Assembly (NCBI GenBank): GCA_900769565.1 | Contig: CAAGHC010000050.1 | Coordinates: 1 to 46,576 of the forward strand | Length of the DNA: 46,576 nt | Direction: 5' to 3' | Origin: Clostridia bacterium | GTDB taxonomy: Bacteria > Bacillota > Clostridia > Christensenellales > Borkfalkiaceae | Part shown: one piece after another, positions 16,223 to 23,848 of the stretch | Layout: every line of letters starts with the position of its first letter | Position numbering within the stretch: position 1 is the stretch's first letter | Position numbers and translations under genes: made by a program | The notes under the pieces: model-generated | What the model saw: the letters and a program-made list of their open reading frames with translations, nothing else | The model's database searches: none | Told to the model about the DNA's origin: nothing

Positions 16223-19200
16223 ATGGTATACAGAATTTACGTTGCAAAAAAGAGCGAGTTTGCTAACGAAGCAAACGCTTTAAAGAGCGAAATTAAAAAT
16301 TTACTTAAAATCGACGGTGTAAAAGAACTTTCGGTAGTTAACCGTTACGACGTTGAAGATATTGAAAAGGAACTTTTCGATAAATGTATCAATTCGGTTT
16401 TCTCTGAACCACAAATAGACGATACCTTTTTTGAACTTCCCAAGGCAGACTTCGTGTTTGCAGTAGAGCCGTTACCCGGTCAATTCGACCAACGTGCAGA
16501 TTCTTGTGCACAATGTATTCAACTTTTCTCGGCAGGTAACCGTCCGGTAGTTAAAACTGCAAAAGTTTACGCAATTAACGGAACTTTGACCGAAGAACAA
16601 CTTTCCCAAATTAAAAAATACGTTATTAACCCCGTTGAATGTAGGGAAGCCGACCTTGACCAAAAGCAAACGCTTGCAGTTAGTTACGACCTTCCCGAAT
16701 CTGTAGAAACCTTGAACGGTTTTAACAGTTTGGACAAAGACGGCTTGAATAACTTCTTGAAAGAAAAAGGTCTTGCTATGGACCTTGACGACTTAAAGTT
16801 CTTACAAGCGTATTTTATTAGCGAAATGCGTGACCCGACCATTACCGAAATCAAGATGATTGATACTTACTGGTCGGACCACTGCCGTCACACTACGTTT
16901 TTAACGACCATTGAAAAGGTTGAGTTTGACAATGCGCTCGCTCAAGAAATTTACGACGAATATATCCAGGTAAGAAAATCGCTTAACAGAACTAAACCCG
17001 TAAACCTTATGGATTTAGCGACTATTGCCACTAGATACCACAAAAAGACGGGCAAACTTCCTAAAATTGACGAGAGCGAAGAAATTAATGCTTGTACGGT
17101 AAAGATTAAGGTTAACGTTGGTGGCGAACAACAAGACTGGTTACTTCTTTTTAAGAACGAAACCCATAACCACCCCACGGAAATTGAACCGTTCGGTGGC
17201 GCTGCAACCTGTATCGGTGGCGCAATCCGTGACCCGTTGTCGGGTAGAAGTTACGTTTACGCAGCAATGCGTGTAACGGGTGCTGGCGACCCCTTAAAAT
17301 CTTTATCGGAAACTATTCCCGGTAAACTTCCACAAAGAAAAATCGTTACCACGGCTGCTAGTGGTTATTCGTCTTATGGTAACCAAATCGGTCTTGCAAC
17401 GGGCATGGTAGATGAAATTTATCACGACGGTTACGTTGCAAAACGTATGGAAATCGGTGCTGTTATCGCTGCTGCACCCGAACAAAACGTTAGAAGAGAA
17501 ACGCCCTTAAAAGGTGACGTTATTATTCTTCTCGGTGGTAGAACGGGTAGAGATGGTTGTGGTGGTGCAACGGGCTCGTCTAAATCACACAATTTAGAAT
17601 CGTTGACTTCGTGCGGTGCAGAAGTTCAAAAAGGTAACGCACCGGAAGAAAGAAAACTTCAAAGATTATTCAGAAACCCCGAGGCGTCTAGACTTATTAA
17701 GCGTTGTAACGACTTTGGCGCTGGCGGTGTTTCAGTTGCAATAGGTGAACTTGCAGACGGTCTTGATATCGACCTTGATAAAGTTCCCAAAAAGTACGAC
17801 GGTCTTGACGGAACCGAACTTGCAATCAGCGAATCTCAAGAAAGAATGGCTGTTGTTGTTGAAGAAAAGGACGCTGAAAGGTTTATGCAATTAGCAGAAA
17901 GCGAAAACCTAGAGGCAACCCCCGTTGCTACCGTTACCGACAACAATAGACTTAAGATGACTTGGAAGGGCAAGGTTATCGTTGATATTAGTAGAGATTT
18001 CCTTAACTCTAACGGTGCAGAAAAGAAAACGGCAGTTAAAGTTGGCGAACAAGTTTTATTAGAAAAAGCAATTCCCGAAAACTTTAAGGACGGAATTAAG
18101 AGTTTAGCAACCGACCTTAACGTATGTTCTAAACGTGGTTTATCCGAACGTTTTGACTCTACCATAGGCGCAGGCACGGTATTGATGCCGTTTGGTGGTA
18201 AAAATCAACGTACGCCCATTCAAGCAATGGTTAATAAAGTTTCTGTTGAAAGCGCAGACACTGATACTTGCTCGTTTATGAGTTGGGGTTACAATCCGTT
18301 TATCGCAGAAAAGAGCCCCTTGTACGGTGGTTATTACGCAGTAATTGAAAGCGTTTGCAAACTTATTGCAACGGGCGCTACTAAAGAAGATACCTATTTA
18401 ACTTTCCAAGAATATTTCGAAAAGCCGAATAGGGATGCTAGCCGTTGGGGTAAGCCGTTCTCGGCACTTCTCGGTGCGTTTAAGGCGCAAAAGCAACTAG
18501 GTTTATCGGCTATCGGTGGAAAGGACTCTATGAGTGGTTCGTTCGAAAAAATTGACGTTCCGCCCACGCTCGTTTCATTCGCAGTTACTACCGATACTTT
18601 GGATAAGGTAGTTTCGCCTGAATTTAAAAAGGCTGGCAAGAAGGTCGTTCTACTTAAAACCAAAAAGACGGCTGACGGCTTAATGGATACCGTAGACCTT
18701 TTTGAAAACTTTGAAATCATTGAAAAACTCAATGCGGAAAAGAAAATTCTTTCCTGCTACACGCCCACTTATGGTGGCGTAGCCGAAGGCGTTATGAAGA
18801 TGGCGTTCGGTAACGGAATAGGCTTTAACTTTGACGCAAGCGTTAGCATGAGTGATATTTTCGGCTACAACTACGGTGCGTTTATAATCGAACTTGACGA
18901 AGGCGACTGCGAAAAGGCAACCTTACTCGGTTATACTAGTGAAAACACTGAAATTACTTATAAGGACGAAAAAATTTGCTTAAACTGCCTACTTAAAGGC
19001 TACGAAGATAAGTTAGAATCGGTATTTAAATGTAACGACGTGGAATTTACTAATGGTGAAATTCCTGAAATCGGATACAATGCAACCGATAGGATTTACT
19101 CGCCCGTTAAGTTTGCTAAACCCAAGGTTTTAGTTCCCGTATTCCCAGGTACTAACTGTGAGTACGACACTAAAAAGGCGTTTGAAAGGGCAGGGGCAGA

Positions 19201-19912
19201 CGTTGACGTGTTCGTTGTTAAGAACGTTAAGGACGTTAAAGAATCAGTTGATGCGTTTGCTAAAAAGGTAAAAGATAGCCAAATCATATTTATACCCGGT
19301 GGTTTTTCCGGTGGTGACGAACCGGACGGTTCTGGTAAGTTTATAACCGCATTCTTTAGAAACCAAGCAATTAAAGAAAACGTTAACGAATTACTTGACG
19401 TAAAGAAAGGTTTAGTTGGTGGTATTTGTAACGGTTTCCAAGCGATAATTAAACTCGGTTTAGTGCCTTACGGCTACATTACCGATACGGTTACCGAAGA
19501 TATGCCCACACTAACCTTTAACACCATTGCACGCCACCAATCAATGCTCGTTAGAACACGCATTGCGTCTAACAAGTCGCCTTGGCTTATGGACGTTCAA
19601 GTGGGTGACGTTTATACCGTACCTATCTCTCATGGTGAAGGTAGATTTATCGCTAACGATAAGGTTTTAGAAACCCTTATCAAGAACGGTCAAATTGCAA
19701 CGCAATACGTTGATATGGACGGAAAACCCACTTACGATATTAAGTTTAACCCCAACAACTCGGTACTTGCTATCGAAGGTATTACTTCACCCGACGGAAG
19801 AGTATTCGGTAAGATGGGACACTCTGAAAGAACGGGCAACGGTTTATACAAAAACGTTCAGGGCGAATTTGATATTAAGATGTTCTGCTCTGCAGTTAAA
19901 TACTTTAAGTAA
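16223..19912 (+). CDS. purL: Phosphoribosylformylglycinamidine synthase, single-chain PurS-PurL-PurQ form
   Basis: This large enzyme converts FGAR to FGAM with glutamine and ATP. At 1229 residues it is the long single-chain form and not the separate PurS, PurL and PurQ polypeptides usual in Bacillus. A PurS-like region lies at about residues 1-150. Two synthetase halves follow, with the WSDHCRHTTF motif near 215 and the NETHNHPTEIEPFGGAATCIGG segment near 312. A class I glutaminase starts near 968. Its nucleophile is Cys1069 in GGICNGFQ, with His1137 and Glu1139 in ISHGEGR. All are intact, so it should hydrolyse glutamine. It begins two bases after purD. A strong hairpin lies between it and fhs. 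Confidence 0.95.
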   Translation: MVYRIYVAKKSEFANEANALKSEIKNLLKIDGVKELSVVNRYDVEDIEKELFDKCINSVFSEPQIDDTFFELPKADFVFAVEPLPGQFDQRADSCAQCIQLFSAGNRPVVKTAKVYAINGTLTEEQLSQIKKYVINPVECREADLDQKQTLAVSYDLPESVETLNGFNSLDKDGLNNFLKEKGLAMDLDDLKFLQAYFISEMRDPTITEIKMIDTYWSDHCRHTTFLTTIEKVEFDNALAQEIYDEYIQVRKSLNRTKPVNLMDLATIATRYHKKTGKLPKIDESEEINACTVKIKVNVGGEQQDWLLLFKNETHNHPTEIEPFGGAATCIGGAIRDPLSGRSYVYAAMRVTGAGDPLKSLSETIPGKLPQRKIVTTAASGYSSYGNQIGLATGMVDEIYHDGYVAKRMEIGAVIAAAPEQNVRRETPLKGDVIILLGGRTGRDGCGGATGSSKSHNLESLTSCGAEVQKGNAPEERKLQRLFRNPEASRLIKRCNDFGAGGVSVAIGELADGLDIDLDKVPKKYDGLDGTELAISESQERMAVVVEEKDAERFMQLAESENLEATPVATVTDNNRLKMTWKGKVIVDISRDFLNSNGAEKKTAVKVGEQVLLEKAIPENFKDGIKSLATDLNVCSKRGLSERFDSTIGAGTVLMPFGGKNQRTPIQAMVNKVSVESADTDTCSFMSWGYNPFIAEKSPLYGGYYAVIESVCKLIATGATKEDTYLTFQEYFEKPNRDASRWGKPFSALLGAFKAQKQLGLSAIGGKDSMSGSFEKIDVPPTLVSFAVTTDTLDKVVSPEFKKAGKKVVLLKTKKTADGLMDTVDLFENFEIIEKLNAEKKILSCYTPTYGGVAEGVMKMAFGNGIGFNFDASVSMSDIFGYNYGAFIIELDEGDCEKATLLGYTSENTEITYKDEKICLNCLLKGYEDKLESVFKCNDVEFTNGEIPEIGYNATDRIYSPVKFAKPKVLVPVFPGTNCEYDTKKAFERAGADVDVFVVKNVKDVKESVDAFAKKVKDSQIIFIPGGFSGGDEPDGSGKFITAFFRNQAIKENVNELLDVKKGLVGGICNGFQAIIKLGLVPYGYITDTVTEDMPTLTFNTIARHQSMLVRTRIASNKSPWLMDVQVGDVYTVPISHGEGRFIANDKVLETLIKNGQIATQYVDMDGKPTYDIKFNPNNSVLAIEGITSPDGRVFGKMGHSERTGNGLYKNVQGEFDIKMFCSAVKYFK

Positions 19913-19923
19913 AATTTTTAAGG

Positions 19924-19950
19924 GGCTTTGTGGCCGAGCGCTACAAAGCC
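19924..19950 (+). terminator. Hairpin between purL and fhs
   Basis: GGCTTTGT at 19924-19931 pairs with ACAAAGCC at 19943-19950, with an 11-base loop. Only three Ts follow, and the fhs ribosome site AGGTG begins at 19954. It could set relative expression of fhs but is unlikely to terminate fully. Confidence 0.5.
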
Positions 19951-19965
19951 TTTAGGTGAATTATT

Positions 19966-21639
19966 ATGGCATATTTAAGTGATATAGAAATTGCGCAAAG
20001 TGTTACGCCTAAACACATTACTACCATTGCTGAAAGCTGTGGCGTTGACCAAAAATATTTAGAACAATACGGCAATTATAAAGCCAAAGTTGATTTAAGT
20101 TTATTAAAAGAAAGCAAGAGAGAGAATGGTAAACTAATTCTCGTTACGGCTATCACGCCTACGCCTGCCGGCGAAGGTAAAACTACTACTACGATAGGGC
20201 TTGCAGACGGTCTTAAAAGAATAGGCAAAAACGTTGTTGTTGCTCTTCGTGAGCCGTCGCTCGGTCCGGTTTTCGGGGTAAAGGGTGGCGCTGCTGGTGG
20301 TGGCTGGGCGCAAGTTATTCCTATGGAAGATATAAACTTGCATTTTACGGGTGATTTTCACGCTATCGGCGCTGCGAACAACTTTCTTGCGGCAATGCTT
20401 GATAATCATATTTATCAAGGCAATGCGCTCGGTATTGACCAAAGAAGAATCACTTGGAAAAGATGCGTTGATATGAACGACCGTCAACTTCGTTTTATCG
20501 TAGACGGGCTTGGTGGAAAGGTTAACGGTGTGCCGAGAGAAGACGGTTACGATATTACCGTTGCCTCTGAAATTATGGCTGTTTTATGTCTTTCTTCTTC
20601 AATTACCGACCTAAAAGAAAGACTTTCTAAAATTATTGTTGGCTATACTTTCTGTGGTAAACCCGTTACGGCAGGAATGTTAAACGCTCAAGGCGCTATG
20701 ACGGCGTTGCTTAAAGATGCGTTAAAACCAAACTTGGTTCAAACTTTAGAAGGAACGCCTGCATTCGTGCACGGTGGTCCGTTTGCAAACATTGCGCACG
20801 GCTGTAACTCTATAATCGCTACTAAAATGGCAATGAAACTTGGCGATTATGCTGTTACCGAAGCTGGTTTTGGTGCAGACCTTGGTGCAGAAAAATTCCT
20901 TGATATTAAGTGCCGTTTTGCCGGTGTAAATCCCGATGCAGTAGTTATCGTTGCTACCATTCGTGCGTTAAAGATGCACGGTGGACTTGCTAAAACCGAG
21001 CTTAATAACGAAGACCTTGGTGCTCTTGAAAGGGGACTTCCTAACCTTTTAAGACACGTTAGCAATATTAAAGACGTTTATAAACTTCCGTCTGTTGTCG
21101 CTGTTAACCGTTTCCCGACCGATACGGATAAGGAAATTGAACTTGTTATCGAAAAGTGTAAGGCGCTTGGCGTAAACGTTGTTTTATCTACCGTTTGGGC
21201 AGAAGGTGGCAAGGGTGGCGAGGCACTTGCGCACGAAGTTGTTAAACTTTGCGAAGAGAAAAACGACTTTGCTTTCAGTTATTCTCTTGACGAGAGTATT
21301 GAGCAAAAGATTGAAAGCATAACTAAAAAGGTTTACGGTGGCGATGGAGTTATTTTTTCTGACGAGGCTAAAAAACAGATTGCAACGCTTAACGAATTAG
21401 GTTTTTCATCACTTCCCGTTTGTATAGCCAAAACGCAGTACTCGTTCTCTGACGATATGACTAAATTAGGTGCGCCCGAAGGGTTTAAAATTACCGTTCG
21501 TTCGCTAAAAGTTTCGGCAGGCGCAGGGTTTATAGTAGTGCTTACGGGTAACATTATGACAATGCCTGGGCTACCAAAAGTTCCCGCTGCAGAAAAGATT
21601 GACGTTGATGAAAACGGCAAAATTACCGGTCTATTCTAA
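19966..21639 (+). CDS. fhs: Formate-tetrahydrofolate ligase
   Basis: Fhs makes 10-formyl-THF from formate, THF and ATP. The 557-residue length is standard. The TPTPAGEGKTT nucleotide-binding loop is at residues 64-74, and the EPSLGPVFGVKGGAAGGG and FTGDFHAIGAANN segments are strongly conserved in the family. It ends the purine operon 53 bases after purL and is followed by a strong terminator. Its product feeds two enzymes of this same operon, PurN and AICAR transformylase, and it is a known member of the ZTP riboswitch regulon in other bacteria. It can also serve formate metabolism or one-carbon pathways in anaerobes. No Wood-Ljungdahl genes are present here. Confidence 0.96.
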   Translation: MAYLSDIEIAQSVTPKHITTIAESCGVDQKYLEQYGNYKAKVDLSLLKESKRENGKLILVTAITPTPAGEGKTTTTIGLADGLKRIGKNVVVALREPSLGPVFGVKGGAAGGGWAQVIPMEDINLHFTGDFHAIGAANNFLAAMLDNHIYQGNALGIDQRRITWKRCVDMNDRQLRFIVDGLGGKVNGVPREDGYDITVASEIMAVLCLSSSITDLKERLSKIIVGYTFCGKPVTAGMLNAQGAMTALLKDALKPNLVQTLEGTPAFVHGGPFANIAHGCNSIIATKMAMKLGDYAVTEAGFGADLGAEKFLDIKCRFAGVNPDAVVIVATIRALKMHGGLAKTELNNEDLGALERGLPNLLRHVSNIKDVYKLPSVVAVNRFPTDTDKEIELVIEKCKALGVNVVLSTVWAEGGKGGEALAHEVVKLCEEKNDFAFSYSLDESIEQKIESITKKVYGGDGVIFSDEAKKQIATLNELGFSSLPVCIAKTQYSFSDDMTKLGAPEGFKITVRSLKVSAGAGFIVVLTGNIMTMPGLPKVPAAEKIDVDENGKITGLF

Positions 21640-21674
21640 AAATTAAATTTAAGTAAAGGTCAATTTAACGTTAA

Positions 21675-21709
21675 AACGGGCGAAAGTAATTTTTCGCCCG
21701 TTGTTTTTT
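21675..21709 (+). terminator. Intrinsic terminator of the purine operon
   Basis: AACGGGCGAAA at 21675-21685 pairs with TTTCGCCCGTT at 21692-21702, then G and six Ts. Confidence 0.92.
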
Positions 21710-21744
21710 AATAGTGAAAACGAATTAAACAAAAAATAAAGAAC

Positions 21745-21777
21745 AAAAACAAATGCCTACGGAAAACCGTAGGCATT
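21745..21777 (-). terminator. Intrinsic terminator of the minus-strand transcript
   Basis: On the minus strand an 11-bp perfect stem (21767-21777 with 21752-21762, tetraloop TTTT) is followed by TGTTTTTG. The plus strand has no T run after the stem, so it serves minus-strand transcription. Confidence 0.82.
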
Positions 21778-21916
21778 ATCTACTTATTAAGTTTTAGCGT
21801 ACCCGTTACAAAACTCTTATAAAGGGGAACGCTTATAATCTAACTATCTAACGTAATTACTTTAGCCTTCTTTACGACTAATCAGTAACACCATCTAAAG
21901 CGCCTTGAGATTCCCT

Positions 21917-21967
21917 TTAAGATTTTGTAATCGGGTAGGTTATAGATTCGATTTCAATGCTGTTCAT
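21917..21967 (-). CDS. Possible 16-residue small protein
   Basis: Within the minus-strand transcript, ATG at 21967-21965 opens a 16-codon frame, MNSIEIESITYPITKS, ending in TAA at 21919-21917. A near-ideal GGGAGG ribosome site (21977-21982) lies nine bases before the ATG, the main reason to list it. An overlapping ATG eight bases upstream gives only MDQ. The peptide has no transmembrane segment, no cysteine and no signal peptide. I do not recognise it. It could be a short free peptide, a leader for the RNA downstream or an accidental frame; conservation would decide. Confidence 0.35.
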   Translation of the reverse strand: MNSIEIESITYPITKS

Positions 21968-22029
21968 TGGTCCATACCTCCCAAAATTACTCTCTGTAAT
22001 TTCCTCTCCTTATCTTTATTGTCACCTAT

Positions 22030-22058
22030 ATTTTAACATGGTAAAAGTGGTGTGTCAA
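22030..22058 (-). promoter_or_regulatory. Promoter of the minus-strand transcript
   Basis: Read on the minus strand, TTGACA (22058-22053) and TAAAAT (22035-22030) are separated by 17 bp. Confidence 0.78.
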
Positions 22059-22103
22059 TACTTTTTTATAAAATTTTACTATGCAAAATTTTTCCAAAAA
22101 CTA

Positions 22104-22132
22104 TTGACTGAATGGACGTAACATAGTATAAT
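22104..22132 (+). promoter_or_regulatory. Promoter of the ATP-grasp gene
   Basis: TTGACT at 22104-22109 and TATAAT at 22127-22132 are 17 bp apart. The start codon is only 14 bases after the -10 box, giving a leader of roughly seven bases. Confidence 0.8.
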
Positions 22133-22145
22133 AAAAGTTAGTGAG

Positions 22146-23048
22146 ATGAAAGGTTATATCATTGTAAATCCGTTTAAAATACCCGTTGAAAACGTTCATC
22201 AGGCAGAACGGTTAAAAGAAGAATTTGCTAAATTAGACGTAAGCGTAGAGATAATTTTCGACGCTTATATTTATTCATGCGCCGATAGTTTTGGCACGGC
22301 AAATCCCCTTGCTAAATCTGACTTTATCGTGTATTTAGATAAGGACAAATATCTTTCGGAAATTCTTTCAAAGAGTGGTGCAAGACTGTTTAATACACAC
22401 TCTTCGGTGCGCATTTGCGACGATAAGGGGCAAACCTATATCGCTCTTTCCGGTCAAGGTGTTAAAATACCTAAAACACTTTTTGGTGCGCTGTGTTATC
22501 TAAAAGATTGTCAAATAGACCAAGGCGCTGTTAATAAAATTGAAAGTTCTTTAGGCTATCCTATTATAGTAAAAGAAAGTTTCGGTTCGCAAGGTAAGGG
22601 CGTTTATCTTGCAAATAATAGAACGGAACTTTTGTCTATTATGGAAGACGTTAAACTTAAACCGCATCTTTTTCAAGAATACGTGGACTGTAAAAAGGGT
22701 ACTGACGTTCGCATAATCGTAATAGGTAAAAAGGCAGTTGCGTGCATGGAACGGCATAACGACAAAGACTTCCGTTCAAACGTTGCCCGTGGTGGGAACG
22801 GAATAAAGATAGTTCCACCCAAATCTTTTATTGAAACAGCCGAAAAATGCGCAGAGATTTTGGGGCTTGATTATTGTGGGGTAGATTTACTTTACGGTGC
22901 CGACGGCGAGCCTATTGTGTGCGAAGTAAACTCTAACGCTTTTATCGACGGAATAGAGAAGGCAACTAATATAAACGTTGCAGGCGCATACGCCAAATAT
23001 ATCGTGGATAGCGTAAAAAACAGCGCAAAAAACGACGTGGTTGAATAA
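22146..23048 (+). CDS. RimK-like ATP-grasp ligase
   Basis: This 300-residue protein belongs to the RimK/ATP-grasp group that joins an amino acid or amine to a carboxylate, often adding glutamate to proteins or cofactors. The central domain has the IVKESFGSQGKGVYL glycine-rich ATP loop at about residues 139-153, then FQEYVDCKKGTDVRIIVIG at about 177-195. The C-terminal metal and ATP ligands occur as DLLYGADGEPIVCEVNSNA, ending in the expected E-x-N pattern. The N-terminal part lacks a recognisable accessory domain. It stands alone between the orphan RNA and the heat-shock genes, so no partner reveals the substrate. Its leader is extremely short and offers only GTGAG as a ribosome site. Confidence 0.78.
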   Translation: MKGYIIVNPFKIPVENVHQAERLKEEFAKLDVSVEIIFDAYIYSCADSFGTANPLAKSDFIVYLDKDKYLSEILSKSGARLFNTHSSVRICDDKGQTYIALSGQGVKIPKTLFGALCYLKDCQIDQGAVNKIESSLGYPIIVKESFGSQGKGVYLANNRTELLSIMEDVKLKPHLFQEYVDCKKGTDVRIIVIGKKAVACMERHNDKDFRSNVARGGNGIKIVPPKSFIETAEKCAEILGLDYCGVDLLYGADGEPIVCEVNSNAFIDGIEKATNINVAGAYAKYIVDSVKNSAKNDVVE

Positions 23049-23070
23049 AAATATTAAAAATGCAAAAATT

Positions 23071-23096
23071 AAGCGTGTACTAGTACACGCTTTTTT
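23071..23096 (+). terminator. Intrinsic terminator of the ATP-grasp gene
   Basis: AAGCGTGTAC at 23071-23080 and GTACACGCTT at 23083-23092 form a perfect stem followed by a T run. Confidence 0.9.
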
Positions 23097-23135
23097 CTTT
23101 GTTAAAAAAATCTTAAAAAATTTTCATAAAAACAC

Positions 23136-23163
23136 TTGACACGGGGAAAAGATAGTGTATAAT
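23136..23163 (+). promoter_or_regulatory. Promoter of hsp20
   Basis: TTGACA at 23136-23141 and TATAAT at 23158-23163 are 16 bp apart, directly upstream of a perfect CIRCE. Confidence 0.88.
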
Positions 23164-23174
23164 AGTAATTGAAA

Positions 23175-23201
23175 TTAGCACTCGTGCAATGAGAGTGCTA
23201 A
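23175..23201 (+). promoter_or_regulatory. CIRCE operator (HrcA) before hsp20
   Basis: TTAGCACTC-N9-GAGTGCTAA matches the CIRCE consensus exactly. HrcA, encoded at 28755, should repress from here. Confidence 0.97.
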
Positions 23202-23250
23202 CACTCAAAACAAGAGATTGCTAAAAATAAATAGAAAAGGAGATAAAAAA

Positions 23251-23670
23251 ATGAAGAACTTTTTAACAAGCAGGAACAATGGATTTGGATTTAACTTTTT
23301 TGACGACGTGTTTGAAGATTTTTTTAAGCCCGTTATCTACGGTAAAAGCGCAGATTATATGAAAACGGACGTAAAGGAAACGGAGGACGCCTATATTTTG
23401 GCAGTTGATATGCCGGGATTTGACAAAAAAGATATAACCTTATCATTAAACGACGGTTATCTTACTATTGAGGCAAAAAGAGAAGATGCCGACGCAAACG
23501 ATAACTACGTAAGAAGGGAAAGAAGTTTTTCTTGCAAGCGCAGTTACTTCGTAGGTGATGCCGTTACTGAAGACGATATAAAGGCAAAACTAGATAACGG
23601 TACGCTTAAAATCGACGTAATGAAAAAAGAACTTAAAGAATTGCCCAAGAAAAACATTAAGATTGATTAA
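23251..23670 (+). CDS. Hsp20/alpha-crystallin small heat-shock protein
   Basis: This ATP-independent holdase of 139 residues binds unfolding proteins in the cytoplasm. The alpha-crystallin domain runs from about residue 35. It has the DVKETEDAYILAVDMPGF entry strand, then the GYLTIEA strand and a DNGTLKIDV segment corresponding to the conserved A-x-x-x-x-G-x-L motif. The N-terminal arm (NFFDDVFEDFFKP) is short and aromatic. An in-frame TTG at 23218 is upstream, but ATG 23251 follows AAAGGAG at the proper distance and starts the typical N terminus. The perfect CIRCE and dedicated promoter place it under HrcA; it is monocistronic with its own terminator. Confidence 0.93.
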   Translation: MKNFLTSRNNGFGFNFFDDVFEDFFKPVIYGKSADYMKTDVKETEDAYILAVDMPGFDKKDITLSLNDGYLTIEAKREDADANDNYVRRERSFSCKRSYFVGDAVTEDDIKAKLDNGTLKIDVMKKELKELPKKNIKID

Positions 23671-23698
23671 ACGTTAACAAAAACGTTGCATGATGAGT

Positions 23699-23734
23699 AA
23701 AGGGTGCTATTGATTTTATCAACAGCGCCTTTTT
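23699..23734 (+). terminator. Intrinsic terminator of hsp20
   Basis: AAAGG..GCT and TTGAT pair with ATCAA and AGC.CCTTT around a short loop, with one internal mismatch, followed by Ts. Confidence 0.75.
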
Positions 23735-23768
23735 ACGTGGTAAAATTTTTATTTTTATCTAAAATAAG

Positions 23769-23796
23769 TTGACAAACTTTGAATAAAGAATATAAT
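23769..23796 (+). promoter_or_regulatory. Promoter of htpG
   Basis: TTGACA at 23769-23774 and TATAAT at 23791-23796 are 16 bp apart, just upstream of a CIRCE. Confidence 0.87.
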
Positions 23797-23801
23797 ATAA
23801 T

Positions 23802-23828
23802 TTAGCACTTAAACAAAGAGAGTGCTAA
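23802..23828 (+). promoter_or_regulatory. CIRCE operator before htpG
   Basis: TTAGCACTT-N9-GAGTGCTAA differs from the consensus at one base in the left arm. It covers the transcription start region. Confidence 0.94.
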
Positions 23829-23848
23829 CTAAAATTTTGGAGAGAATT

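Larger units (their letters stand above)
21745..22023 (-). ncRNA. Orphan structured transcript of unknown function
   Basis: Between fhs and the ATP-grasp gene lies a complete minus-strand transcription unit with no long ORF. It has a TTGACA-17-TAAAAT promoter and an expected start near 22023. A hairpin precedes a TGGGAGG site (AAATTAC/GTAATTT on the minus strand, near 21985-22003). A 16-codon ORF follows, then about 140 nt that can form further stems, such as CTTTAG/CTAAAG and AGCGT/ACGCT, then a strong terminator. It does not match the motifs I know for 6S RNA, RNase P, tmRNA, SRP RNA or common riboswitches. It may be a small regulatory RNA, a tiny-peptide mRNA or both. The size of about 280 nt is inferred from the promoter and terminator. 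Confidence 0.55.

Noticed and set aside
23822..23848. Upstream TTG start for htpG
   Set aside because: It lies inside the CIRCE operator; ATG 23849 has a proper ribosome site and fits the family N terminus.
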